Assembly (NCBI RefSeq): GCF_030272615.1
Contig: NC_081409.1
Coordinates: 474,418,573 to 474,482,572, forward strand
DNA length: 64,000 nucleotides
Source: Cryptomeria japonica
Taxonomy: Eukaryota; Streptophyta; Pinopsida; Cupressales; Cupressaceae
Direction: 5' to 3'
In this document: in pieces, positions 32,733 through 43,534 of the stretch
Numbering within the stretch: the first letter of the stretch is position 1
Layout of the letters: every line of letters starts with the position of its first letter
Program-made: the position numbers and the translations under genes
The notes under the pieces: generated by a model
What the model saw: only the letters and a program-made list of their open reading frames with translations
Database searches by the model: none
Told to the model about the DNA's origin: nothing

Positions 32733-33420
32733 CTACACTATTTCATTCCCAAAAATGGTATTCTTCCCATCTATGGTTTCCACAATAGCATTAAAGTTTA
32801 TTTTTTTACTATCATACTCATCTATGCAATGTGAGAATCTCAATAAGTCATCATCATCATTAAAAACTTGCCAGTTGTAAATATTATCAGGTATGACAAG
32901 CTTGGTCTTTACCTCCACCTTTGAAATTCCAGCCAAGGTGATATCATAAGTCTTCAAAGCAACATTTGCTAAGAAGTCTGTCATAATATTCTTTGATCTA
33001 TCTATCCATATGATGTTGAAGGCATCAAAAAATTCCAATGAATCCCACACAGCTGATCTGTACTATTTCAATCTGTCATTCTTGGAGGAATAAATTGATC
33101 TAGCTTGAGATACAATCAATTCTAAATCACCCCATACTGATAGTTTCTATATCCCATGTTTAGTGGCAAGATTTAAACCCAGTAATAATGCTTCATATTC
33201 GGCAACATTGTTAGTGCACTCAAAAAACAACTAGAAAGAAAACTTGAATGTTCTTCCACTAGGGGCAATAAAGATCACTCTAGCACCTAACCCCTCTTTA
33301 CAATAGGCTCTGTCAAAATTACATATGTCATAAATCTTCTTGGCTATTCTAAATTTCAGTTATAACAGGGTCTACAACTTCTGGGTATGGTTTAATAGGT
33401 TTAAATTTAAAATTTCCCAT
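32733..33420 (-). pseudogene. Gy-C RNase H-like module between protease and RT
   Basis: The minus-strand reading has all four marks of an RNase H fold: NFDRAYCKEGLGARV (Asp), NNVAEYEALLLGL (Glu), VWGDLELIVSQ (Asp) and NIMTDFLANVAL (Asp). This is the pattern of the second, archaeal-type RNase H known from Tat-lineage gypsy elements, and it is separate from the RNase H after RT. Three stops interrupt it. A linker with VIPDNIYNWQVF follows and leads to RT. Its position before RT is the point of interest. Confidence 0.7.
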
Positions 33421-33546
33421 ATCAAAGACACAAAACATCACCATATTATTTATTTCATCTTGCTCAATAGTAGTATCAGACCTGGGTTCTCTTTCTAACC
33501 TGGAATCTTGTCCATTAATAGGGATTGTAGCATATGATAAATCTAG

Positions 33547-34068
33547 TTAAGCATTTCCCCCATCCACTGTCATCCATTGTCTTGACAAAATCATGTCATA
33601 ATTTGGGGGGACATCTACAACTATTACATCTACCTTGTATGAAGCTTCTGGGAAGTTTTCTATCTTGACTTCTAATTTTTTTAGGATGCCTATCACAGGT
33701 ATGGACCTATTGTCCATGGCATAACATCTCTCATAGTTATAATCAACATTTAACCCAATTTCTTCCATGACTCCTATAGGAATGATATTAATAGCAGCCC
33801 AAAAGTCAATCATACAATTTTTTACATGCCCTCCATTGATCAGCAAAGTCATATAAAAGGGACCCACTTGGGAAGGGATTTTGGTGATAGTGTCTCCTAA
33901 GTATACCTCATAAATTTGCATTATCCCCGAGTGTTCCCCTTGTGTACAATTGGTTTCATTCTCTAAAACAACATTGTTGTGCAAAGAATCTTGAGGCATA
34001 CTAGGAACTCCATTTATCAAAGCTAAAGCCTTATTTTTATGTTCTGGGATTTTCATCATTTCTAACAA
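33547..34068 (-). pseudogene. Gy-C aspartic protease
   Basis: The minus-strand reading keeps the fold's outline: GPFYMTLLINGGHVKNCMID, then NIIPIGVMEEIGL, and YDMILSRQWM at the usual place of the Y-D-hhLGRPW motif. The active site normally reads D-S/T-G-A but here is DFWA, so the enzyme is dead. The frame is open over about 170 codons. It would cleave the gag-pol polyprotein. Confidence 0.75.
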
Positions 34069-35085
34069 AGAAACATAAATCTATATCTGAGACAATGATT
34101 GCATCATATCAAAAGAAGATGATGTAAAAGTACCTGGATTGACCTCCTTTTGATTAGTTGTCTTTGGTTGCTTCTCCTTCTCAGCTATTTCTATTTTTTT
34201 GGGAGCTTCAGTTGTGATCTCCTTTTCAATCTTCTTGAATTTAGTGCTCCCTTTTGGCACATACCGCTGGGTAGGAGTGGTATTTTCTACCTTTTTATTT
34301 TCTTCTATGGATGGTGGAGGAGTCTGTTGCTTAGGTTCTGGCTAGTTGTCCTTTATGAACATTCCACCAGGTTTTCCTTGGTTGGACAAAGCACCCCTTA
34401 GCCTCAAATTGCACCCACTCTTAATTTGGGTGACAACAACCATAGTGATTCTTTTCATTTCTTCTTTAGAAGGTTTCCTTGGGTTGATGCTTTTAGATTG
34501 ATTATAAGAAGCATTGACCCTATAATCTTCTTTATTTTCTTCATCAGAAAATACTTCCTAATGATGGCTACTACTCCATAGTCTCTAAATATCCACATCT
34601 ATTTCTGCTTTATTTTTTCAGAGGTTGAACACTTAGACTCATTATCAGCTTGAAAATAAATCATATTCACCATGTGATCAGTGAAACCATCTTCCATGTA
34701 GCTAGCATAGACATCTTCATCTTCTTCCATGGCTTTTTATAATACAAATTGGGCTTGTGTATGTGGCAAATTACATGTCATACACCATGGGCTATCTTCT
34801 ACAAGATGAGCACTTGGTCTTTTCAATGGGTCTGACGTTTCTTTGTTTGGAGGCCTTTAATTTACAACTATAGGCCCTCCATCTTTCTAGTTTGTATTAT
34901 AGGGAATATCATGCAGCTTGGGTCTATCATGCCTTTGAAAATTAGGTTTGTCATGAGACATACCCTTCTCATTTCTGACCACTTTGTAGCTTAAATCTTT
35001 TAAGGCACTCATAACTTTGTCCAACTTATCCTCCTCTTTAGGCGCTTTGTTGTGGTCTCCTTTGGGATTATGTAAAATCCTAACA
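34069..35085 (-). pseudogene. Gy-C gag C-terminus and gag-protease linker
   Basis: From the gag side this holds a zinc-knuckle-like PWCMTCNLPHTQAQ near 34760-34800 (Cys-x2-Cys-x3-His), an acidic part, KSGCNLRLRGAL near 34390-34430, then a Pro/Lys/Glu-rich linker (about 34400-34150) into protease. Stops are frequent. The same segments, in the opposite orientation, make up the inverted block of Gy-A. Confidence 0.6.
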
Positions 35086-36063
35086 TCATCTCTTCTTGAT
35101 GTTTCTTGAGGCTTTCCTATTGTTTTTTATGGTTTGAGAAATTTTAAAAGAAGCTCCCAAATTTGGAGGGTTATTTGACCTCAACTCATACCCTATTTTA
35201 GCTTCAAAAGCATCAAAATAGAATACTAAGTTCATATTGTCAGTTGGTTTCAGACTAAGAGGAATTTTGTTCAGTATTTTGATGAACGTATTATTGAAAA
35301 ATACAACATCCTCATTCTGATTCTTTCTAATACTTGTTAGCACAAGCAAAAAAAACTTGGGGTCTAAATGATCACCATACTAATCTCTAAATTTTTTTTT
35401 GAAATCCTAAAATGATCTGATAGATAAATTAGGAAAATGTTTGTACCATTCTCTAGTATCATCAGTTAAAGATTGCATTAACATTTTCATGAAGACATCT
35501 TCACTTTCTACAAAATTGTTTCTATTTTGGATAGTAGCAGGAGGTACACTTATGCTTGCAAAAATAGAGGACAGACTAGGCATTCTAGTTTTCCATGCAT
35601 GCAACATTGGTACAGTACTGGTTACATACTAGAAAAAAATTCTCGGGTATTAACTTGGGCAGTAGTTGTTGCATGTGTTGGAACAACACTCACAAACGAG
35701 ATTTGGGTAATAGTACTTGTAACAATAGGGGCTGAGCCATTAATGGTATTCATATGAGAAGACAAAGATGCATAAGTAACTAAAGGGCAACTGGTTGTAG
35801 TAGGGACACTAGATGTCTGACTTGACATCCCATGGGCATGCATTTTCATAGACTATTGAATGAAGAAATTAAATAGTTCCTACACCATCATATCCCTTTC
35901 TCTTCTTACTTGTTCCAACTTACTTTGCAGCTCTTCTATTGATCCTCCAGTTGCATTTCTTGATGTAGAACATATATTAGACTTAGTGAACTGAGTTTGA
36001 AAAATATTTTTTGTTGATGGAAAGCTCATAGACACATGGGTAGCTATAGTGAATTATGGACCA
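35086..36063 (-). pseudogene. Gy-C gag
   Basis: The coiled N-terminal part and Ser/Thr/Val-rich stretch (36063-35622) are followed by the gag core SEDVFMKMLMQSLTDDTREW (35607-35407) and SIRKNQNEDVVFFNNTFIKI (35349-35086). Compared with Gy-A, the Gln-rich stretch and the first part of the core are deleted: the reading passes from IQNRN directly into FVESEDV near 35515. An in-frame TAG near 35850 is shared with Gy-A. Confidence 0.7.
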
Positions 36064-36257
36064 AATCTCATAGACACATCTTCATCTTCTTCCATGTCTT
36101 TTTCTATTGCACATTGGGCTTGTGTATGTGGAAAATTACATGCCATACACCATGGGCTATCTTCTTCAAGATGAGAACTTGTTCTTTTCAATGGGTCTGG
36201 TGTTTCTTTGTTTGCACGCCTCTGATTTACAACTACAGGCCATCCATCTTTCCAGTT
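36064..36257 (-). pseudogene. Gy-D, extra gag fragment
   Basis: This repeats the knuckle-like part of gag found at about 34710-34900, directly next to the Gy-C gag N-terminus. Here the motif is CMACNFPHTQAQC with its last Cys kept, whereas Gy-A and Gy-C have Phe. It is a piece of a fourth copy or a local duplication. It ends where AT-rich sequence begins. Confidence 0.65.
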
Positions 36258-36614
36258 TAAAGTTTTTTATTTTTTATTTATAATATTATAAATAAAGTAA
36301 TTTTTAATATATATAAACTTTAATAAAAAAAAGGTGCTTAACTCCTCGATTGACAACATGAAAATTATGGTGGCTAAGCCAAAGCAGATGCTCTAGGATA
36401 AGGCTATTGTTGAGTTGGATCAAGAGAAGGAGATGGGACAAGATGCTTCTACTAGCCCCAGCAAACGTACTCATGCTAATACCAAGAAGAAGATGATGAA
36501 GCTTCCTCAAAATATCATTGAGCTAAAGAATGTTGTAGACAACATGAACTAGATGGAGTTGGAGGCAACAGAGTTGTTGAAGAATCTAGCCTAGGCCTAT
36601 TTTGGTTGATGGTC
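36258..36614 (+). pseudogene. Fragment of a LINE ORF3 C-terminus
   Basis: After about 70 bases of AT-rich sequence, the plus strand reads a helical stretch, then SPSKRTHANTKKKMMKLPQN and IIELKNVVDNMN. This resembles the end of ORF3 in L-1 (KRTRANTRTKGD...PELEELKT) and in L-2 (SSRTRSRSNNKG...MEELEEINR). It meets the 3' end of L-1 tail to tail near 36615. Confidence 0.5.
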
Positions 36615-36867
36615 ATGTTTTTATTTTGATTAAGTAAAAGCAGGTATTTGAAAGGTACCTAAACCTTGTACAAGCCAGGAGATCAGAAGGACATGAAAGA
36701 AACATGTATGATCACTTCAAAAAATAGAAAGATCCCATCCAAACAAAAAGGGATCAACTTACATAACATAAAAAACTAGAAACAGATAGCGAAAGGACAA
36801 CACAATGACAGCAAAAAGACATGACCTAGAACCCTTGTAGATAAAGAGAGAGATACCTAAATACTTT
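36615..36867 (-). other. 3' UTR of L-1
   Basis: The minus strand carries GGTTTAGGTACC and ends CTTAATCAAAATAAAAAC. L-2 ends with the similar GGTTCCGGGTCC...TTATCAAAAAC, and a third copy is at 50935-51160. This suggests a family-specific 3' end recognised by the LINE RT. Confidence 0.6.
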
Positions 36868-37345
36868 TCATGATATCCTTGGCATGGACAACCATTTGTT
36901 TCTTGAGGTCTTTAATTCCTCCAACTCAGGACCTTTGATATCACCCTTGGTCCTTGTATTAGCTCTGGTCCTCTTTTCATGACCCTTCTTGTCTGACTGA
37001 TCTTTATCACCATCCTTCTCTGCATTTTTCTCAAATCTATTGATTAGGATGTTCATATTATCCACTGAAGCTTTGAGGATCTGAAATTTTTGATCTGCTA
37101 TCTTCTTAACATTAAGTTCTAGTCTATCAAATCTACTACCTAGATTGTTCATTTTATTTTCCATTCCTTTAATCTCCTTGTTTTCTTCCATCTCATTGAC
37201 CTTTTTTTTTTGTTTCTATGATTTTACCCACCATACATTCAATAGCTTCTGCATTGTGAAGAACAACAACCAGTTCCTTAACATGTTCCGCTAGGGGTTT
37301 ATCACCAACCGTAACTCTTGTAATAGCCTTTATATTGTGTGTGTG
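36868..37345 (-). pseudogene. L-1 ORF3, C-terminal part
   Basis: This is a probable coiled coil (MENKMNNLGSRFDRLELNVK and ILKASVDNMNILINRFEKN) followed by a basic tail, KRTRANTRTKGD and GPELEELKTSRNKW, and stop at 36868. L-2 ends with the same plan. Upstream it joins a 1.4-kb insert at about 37345. Confidence 0.6.
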
Positions 37346-38789
37346 AAAAAGTGAACCTGTAGCTGCAAGCACAACACTTCAATTAAGTCATTATATGCAT
37401 GGTTTGTAATCAATAATCAAATAAGAAATAAACCATAGCAAAGTGACTAATTGCCTTCTAAAAGATGCGAGTATAAGATTGCTCTCAGATTTTTATAAGC
37501 AATACCAGTGACTAGACTACACCAAGACGAAGGATTTAATCTATATGATATTAAGCTATATGGATGCAAGATGGATGAATAATTCAAGCAAATAATCAAT
37601 TCAAGCAACAATGGATGCAAGCAATAATGAATGTAAAATGGATGCAAGTAATCTAAAAAAGCACAATGATTTCAATGAATCCAAAGCAAAATTAGCGTGA
37701 TAATAATCTCCTAGCGTGTTCTCAAAAATCTCTGGGGTGAATTGGAATGAGAGCTAAACACTGAATTTATAGAGAATCACAAAAAGCTCAAATTAGGATT
37801 AATTGAAAATAATTGAGAAATCAGGTTGAGTTAACCTTGAGATAGATTCCAATTATAGTTTAATTGAAATGCATTCAAATTAGAAGTCCAAGTTGCATTG
37901 GAAAATAATAATAAATTAATTCCATGCACATCTGATAAAAATAGATAATTCTTTAATTTATTCAAGAAAAAGGTCTTTTCAATGCAACTGAACTTCTTTT
38001 TCTGAAAAGCTTTGAGTTCCAATTTTAGAGAATAATTCCATAGTTCAATTAAATTGCTTTTCTGATTTCAAGTTCTAAATTTAGAAAAAGAAATAATATC
38101 TCAAGTTTGATTTCTCTCTTAATTCAATTCTTTTTTTTTATTTTTTGTTTTGTTTCAATTCAACTCTTTGTAATAAATTAATTCATCTTTTGTAATAAAT
38201 TAATGCTTTTTGCATGATTGAATGGCAAATTTATTAATTAATTAAATATGCAAGGATATTTAATAAATTAAAATGGGATAATTGATCAAAATGATATTCT
38301 TGGAAATGATTCAATTAATTAAATCAATATTTAATTAATGTTGAGTGGTTGATTTGCCATGTGATTTTTGATAATTAAAGAATTAATAATGTGCTCAAGA
38401 TTGATTTAATTGCCTTTGGTTAGGACCTTGGTGATGTTGTCGAGATTAGGGGCCCATGGTTTAGATGACCAATTTTAGGGTATTACATTTGCCCCTCTTT
38501 GAATTAATGTGCGAGCAGTGCTTTGATTCAAAGAATGTGTGATGTCTAGGAGATGCCAGTTCTGAACTTGATTGATCATGAACTAAATAAGAAAGCAAGG
38601 TGTTTAGCTTGATTCAAAGTGACAAAGCTAAATGAGGTCTAATTAAAGCAATACTGATCCCAAACTTGATTGAACTGAGGAACGATAGAAAACAAAGATA
38701 CCGAACTTGAACTTGATTGATTAAGAAGCGGATCTTACTGATCTAGAACTTGATTGATCTTAGACTTGATTGATCTTTAAATAGGATTA
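37346..38789. other. 1.4-kb AT-rich insert splitting ORF3 of L-1
   Basis: ORF3 similarity stops at about 38790 and resumes at about 37345. Between them is AT-rich sequence with many ATTAATTAAT-type words, the line GGGTATTACATTTGCCCCTC near 38459-38478, and several copies of CTTGATTGAT near 38710-38780. It has no ORF of note. It could be a solo LTR or another non-coding element; its ends are not resolved. Confidence 0.45.
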
Positions 38790-39513
38790 TCAATGCATTT
38801 CCCCTTAAGCATTTTATAAACTAGAACCATAAGCCCCTTGTGGAGGGCATGGTCACCTTTAGGATCTTTCTAAACCTCCTTGATAGTGTGGTCCATAGAA
38901 CATGCTAGGTAATAAGGCAAGCTCGCCTTTTCTCCATGTCGGAAATGGTTGAGCAGAACAAAGTGATGACCATAGGCTCTAGTAAACCTACCATCCAAAT
39001 TAATATAGGTGATAGAAGCAAATAAAACAAACCTCCATGGTCTGCAAATCCTCTTTAGGGCATGGTAGGAATTGTCATTTTTCACCATCTTTCTCCTCTC
39101 ATCATCCGTGATTGGGAACTTGTCCACTGCTTTATCTGATATGTTGTGGTCCCTATAAATTTTCATACCCTCAGTAATCATCCCCGTAGCCTCAATAATG
39201 ACCTCCTCATCAACATTCATCATCTGGGACCCGACCAGGATTTTGCCATTTTTCTAGTTCTTGATGAAATAGTTGGTAATTGTGGGATCTTTCCCACTTA
39301 GCCTTTCCATGAACACATTCAGACCCCCCTGCTAAAGGATATCCCACACTTCACTATTCTTTCTCTAGTCTGAGCAAGACGTGGGTTCGAATCTTTTCTT
39401 ATTACCTCCCATTTTTTCAGTCCTTTCCTTAAAACTCCTTCTCTCGGCTTCAAAACCTCTTCTCTAGTTTCTGTGGAAGCCCTGTAAAAATGCCCAGAAT
39501 CTGTGCCAGACAA
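38790..39513 (-). pseudogene. L-1 ORF3, N-terminal domain
   Basis: The minus-strand reading begins near 39513 and contains KKWEVIRKDSNPRL, then an MERLSGKDPTITNYF stretch in another frame. The best part (39223-38870) has EEVIIEATGMITEGMKIYRD and YINLDGRFTRAYGHHFVLLN followed by HFRHGEKASLPYYLA. The same sequence of motifs is found in L-2 ORF3: INETLVAMVTGL, then ITLDGMYASLFSYHFTILNH and IPYYLASSLE. The function is unknown. The E-x-h...TG-h segment also resembles the accessory proteins of Cp-1 and Cp-2. Confidence 0.65.
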
Positions 39514-39585
39514 TTATGATAAGACACTTATATAAATGCTCATTACCTCCGAAACAACCTTGCATCGAAAAAAGTGGAAGAGGCA

Positions 39586-40813
39586 TTAGAAACTATGATT
39601 AAAAGTACCACATTGCCTAGCCTCGCTGCGGTCCATATTTAGCAAGGATTTCATTTCACTTGCAATCTCACTTTTGCCATAACTAGTAATGATGTCTTCT
39701 GATTGGCAAGCCAAGTTGGCAGCCCAATCAGCACAGGAATTGGCCAATACACGTGTAAAAACACACATTTCAAATTCCTCACTAATTTTCTTAGTTGCTT
39801 TAATAGCATTGATTATTGACCAAGAAGGTGGGAATTTCATATTTAAACAATTGATTATGTTCAATGAATCTCCTTCACACCAGACTCTAGTGCATTTGGC
39901 TTCCTTAGTAGGATCATCCCATGGTAAGCCGCCATAGCTTCAGCTACATGGTTTGTCTGGTTTCCTATGGGTATGATTTTTGTGATTTTGCATGCTCCCC
40001 ATTCGTCCTTAAGGACCACTCCACATCCTACAACACCCGGGTTACCCTTTGAAGCACCGTCAAAATTAATTTTCATCCACCCATTGGGCGGGCTGAGCCA
40101 TATCACACCCTCTCTAGGATTGATCTAAATGTGCTCTTGATCCTTTAATCTCCACTTATTATAGATAAATTGATCATCCTTGTCTTGAGGATTATCAATG
40201 CCTCCTATGATATTCATATTTTCCACTATATTTCTTTTTATTTTCTCAAACACAATTTTAGCCTTAGAAACCTTCTCTCTGAAAACTCTGTCATTTCTCT
40301 CTTTCCATATACCCCAACACATATGAGGTAAGGCAAGTCTCCACAATAAAGTAGTAGACTTATTCCTTGAAGGATGATGCCAAGAGTTGAAAACCTCCTG
40401 AATCGATTTTGGGAAGCCCTAATTGATTTTGAAGTGGTCCAAACATCTTCCCCAAACTTCAGCAAAGAAAGGGCAATGAAAGAGAATATGATTAATGGTC
40501 TCCTCATTTACATAGAATACAGACACTAGGCATGCTCACACCTCTTTTTCTGATATTCTCAATTGTTAGAATTTTATCTTGAAGGGTTGTCCAGAAAAAA
40601 AATGTTAATCTTAGGGGTGAGGCCTTTCACCCATGCCTTAGCCCAGCATGGGCTTTCCATGTTAGAGTATTGTTGATGATAAAGAGAAGCCACAGTGAAT
40701 GTACCACTTTCTGTGAATTTCCAAATTAATTGGTCTTCCTCCTCAACTCTTACCATAGAGTTCATAACTTTGTTTAGACTTCCCAAAGCACTCCTTATTC
40801 CACTTCTTAACAT
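39586..40813 (-). pseudogene. L-1 ORF2 C-terminal half: zinc-binding region and RNase H
   Basis: The zinc-binding region of plant LINE RTs shows DQLIWKFTESGTFTVASLYH and KGLTPKINIFF (40813-40574), then MCWGIWKERNDRVFREK near 40330. RNase H follows: WMKINFDGASKGNPGVVGCG (first Asp), NHVAEAMAAYHGM (Glu), and NSCADWAANLAC (last Asp) near 39735. The domain would remove RNA after copying. There are several frame changes. Confidence 0.75.
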
Positions 40814-41663
40814 TTTCTTTTACAATCTTCAGGTTTTTAACCACTCTATACATGGCATTTCCTTCAATACTGACTTGCCACCAACCCTTAATCTTGCTTT
40901 CCATATCCAGGTGTTTAGTCCACATTCTTTCAAATCTGTAAGGGAAATGCCTCCTTCTATTCTTTGTCTCCGCCATAAAGGTAATTGGGTAATGGTCTAA
41001 TCCTACCCTTATAAGAGAAGATAAAGAATAGACATGAAGGTTAAGCCAATCTAGGGACATAAGAGCTCTATCAAGTCTAACCTGAATTAAATCCTCGCCA
41101 CTCCTTCTATTGGTCCAGGTAAATTTAACACCTTGCAGCTCCAAGTCATGGATAGCATTATTGTTAATAAAGTCCATCAAGTCCAATCTACTATCCAGAT
41201 TAGCTTGACTCCCTCCCTTTTTCTCATTTTCCTTCAAAGGGTGTTGAAATCTCCCATAATAACCTAGCTATCCCCAACAAACCCGCTTCTTAAAAAAGTA
41301 AGATTTCTCCACAAATCACTTATGTCGGTCTTAGTATTAGGAGAATACAAATTAGTTAAGACCCAAGTAGTGCAATTTTTAAAAGGCTTAAATCTGATAC
41401 AAGCCAAGTTGTTGTCTTGAATCAACACCTCTCCTTCTACATTGTTTTTGTTCCAGAAAGTAACAATACCTCCTAAGGCACCTTCTGAACTCCCTCCATT
41501 AACTCCTCCATTTTTGAGCATCTTCAAACTTTCTACTTTATCTTTTTCCATCTTGATTTCTTGAATCAAAAAAATATCAAGGTTTTATCTCTAATCATAC
41601 TTTTAACTAAATCATGTTTGTGAGGACTGTTCAGTCCTCGAATATTCCAAGAGATGATCTTCA
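40745..41663 (-). pseudogene. L-1 ORF2 endonuclease
   Basis: The minus-strand reading opens MKIISWNIRGLNSPHKHDLV, the start of an exonuclease-endonuclease-phosphatase domain. QEIKM carries the catalytic Glu, MGDFNT the Asp and Asn, and GLDHYPIT stands where SDH is normal, so the Ser is lost. Stops lie near 41583 and 41270, and a frame change near 41237. It ends in WNKECFGKSKQSY, where the deletion of RT begins (near 40765). Confidence 0.8.
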
Positions 41664-43512
41664 TGGTTTTTTAGAAATACCTGCCTCAAAGATGGTTTTT
41701 TGAGTCCCATCTGCAATATTCTTGCTTGTTTCCATTGACCTCTTTTTAGCATTTGAATGTCTTCCTAGAGAAGTATGTTGTGCCCCCACATCCCCAAGTC
41801 TGCTTCTGGTGTTTCTAGTCAGGGTACCATTATTAATGTTATTGTTATTCATTTTTTTTTTTGCTTGTTCTTTCTATTGTCCTTTGCTCCTTCTTCTTCC
41901 TCCTTCTTTGATTCACTCTTCCCCAGTGCCTTTTTGATGTCTTCCTCATCTCCCCATTTTGGTTCTTTTTCCTCCAGAAAGGTCAGCTTTATCTTTATTG
42001 GAGAAGCTAATGAGATCTCCAACAGCCCTTGATCTAGAATGTTATCAAGTTGGGCATCCTGAATCTAGTTTGTTTCTTTATCTATTTCAAGAGAATTAGA
42101 TACAAGGTTAAAATTATCTCCTTCCTCTTTATTGCCTTTGGATTTTTAATCTCCATTACTCTCATGCTTATCTAAGATTAAGTCTGTCTTATCCTCTTCT
42201 GGTTCCTCATTCTATTTGTTGTCTTTAGATTTTCTTTCTCCTTGCCCTGGATCCTCGCCACTCTGCTCCATCTCCTGATGATCTATTTTTTCACTATCTC
42301 CTTTCTTCAATTTGTTTCCCATTTCACTGATGAGTTCTACCTCTATCCTTCCAACCTGAGACTGTTTTTCCTAATCTAGATTATTAGAATCATAAGATTT
42401 TAGAGAGCTATCTACTTTTTTCCAAACTTTAGCTTGGGGATGAGATTTGACCTCATTATTTGGGATTTTTTTAGCCCAGTGTCCTCCTTTTTTACAATGA
42501 AAGTAGGCAAAAGGGATTGATTCATAAACAATATTTTGTCTCCACATCCCAAGTTTAGATTCTATCTCTATCTCCTTTGACATGTTCGTATCAGGTCCAA
42601 CTCCTACACAAATCCTTGCATAAATAAGCCTTCTTTTGGATGTCGTGACCTGATCTATAGCAATAAGCTCCCCAAAGGTATTGGCTATTCCTGCAAGCAT
42701 ATATTCCTCCCAGTATTCCATTGGGAGCCCAGGGAGTTTAATCCAGACCAAAACTTGAACCGGAATTTTTTTTCTCTTCCCGCATTAGGGTACCACTTCT
42801 GGATGTACATGATATATTTTCTGATTGCCCAGGATCCACTACAGAGAATGTTTCTTCTATCCTCCTCACAAGAGAAAGAGAAGGATAGACAACTTTTGTT
42901 CATTGCAACCACATCTACCTGACCTTTCAAGTTCCACTTTCTTTTAACAAATCTGCGGACGATCTCTATAGTTAGTCTTGTCCCAAAAAAATTACCAATC
43001 AATGTATTTTCCTTTCTAGCAATATTATGGTCTATGATTTGGTCTAGAAGAGAGATGGGAAGCTTGCCCTGAGAGAGATTCGAGGTATTTTTAATCGGGG
43101 GCAGTGAAGACTTACCTTTGGGTTTGACCCCAAATAGAGAGGACCACTTGCCAATATGCCCATTCAAGCTGGGTCCCCCCTTAAGATCCTCTGTGATCAT
43201 CAGATTCTCAAGATCCCTTCCAGAGGAAACTTTACCTTCCACCATGTTTTCTGAGCTGCTAGATCCTTCCAAGTTGTCACCTTCTAATTTTGAAATTTAA
43301 ACCTGACCTTTCCCGCTGCCTCCTACTACCTGCTCTTCACGTGGTCTTGGTCCTCCCCCTGGGTCCCCCGAATCTAAGGGAGCATCGGGATCCTTACAAC
43401 CTGAGCTCCCCCCTTTTGTAGGACTCTCTGAATCTTCTACAACAAGCTGTCCCTGCACCGGACCAGAACTCCCGCTCGAAAAATTTGAATTCTGGACCCG
43501 ACCACTCTCCAT
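41661..43512 (-). pseudogene. L-1 ORF1, DUF4283-like RNA-binding protein
   Basis: This is a Gly/Ser/Pro-rich N-terminus from ATG 43512, with a stop at 43297, then a DUF4283-like region: RRFVKRKWNLKGQVDVVAMN and SFSFSCEEDRRNIL, with the domain continuing as VWIKLPGLPMEYWEEYML in another frame. A damaged knuckle, FAYFHCKKGGHWAKKI, keeps one Cys and the His. The C-terminal part is low in complexity and ends at 41661 next to the endonuclease start. It would coat the LINE RNA. Confidence 0.75.
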
Positions 43513-43534
43513 TTCAACTCTTACCTATTCTCAT

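Larger units (their letters stand above)
29521..36063 (-). mobile_element. Gy-C, gypsy element without 3' end or LTRs
   Basis: On the minus strand, gag (36063-35086), linker, protease, RNase H-like module, RT, RNase H and integrase follow in order, then about 300 bases of post-pol sequence up to the junction with Gy-B. It is the most complete coding copy in the window and serves as reference for the breaks in Gy-A and Gy-B. Hairpin array, 3' ORF and both LTRs are missing. All frames carry stops. Confidence 0.8.
36615..43512 (-). mobile_element. L-1, LINE on the minus strand, RT deleted
   Basis: Reading the minus strand: ORF1 (43512-41661), endonuclease (41663-40745), a jump that removes RT, the zinc-binding region and RNase H (40813-39586), ORF3 (39513 to about 38790, continued at 37345-36868), and a 3' UTR ending near 36615. 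The order of ORF1, endonuclease, RNase H and an extra third ORF is the same as in L-2. It is old and full of stops. Confidence 0.8.

Noticed and set aside
30417-34068. Gy-C as a working element
   Set aside because: Protease active site reads DFWA, frames are broken in every domain, and both LTRs are missing.
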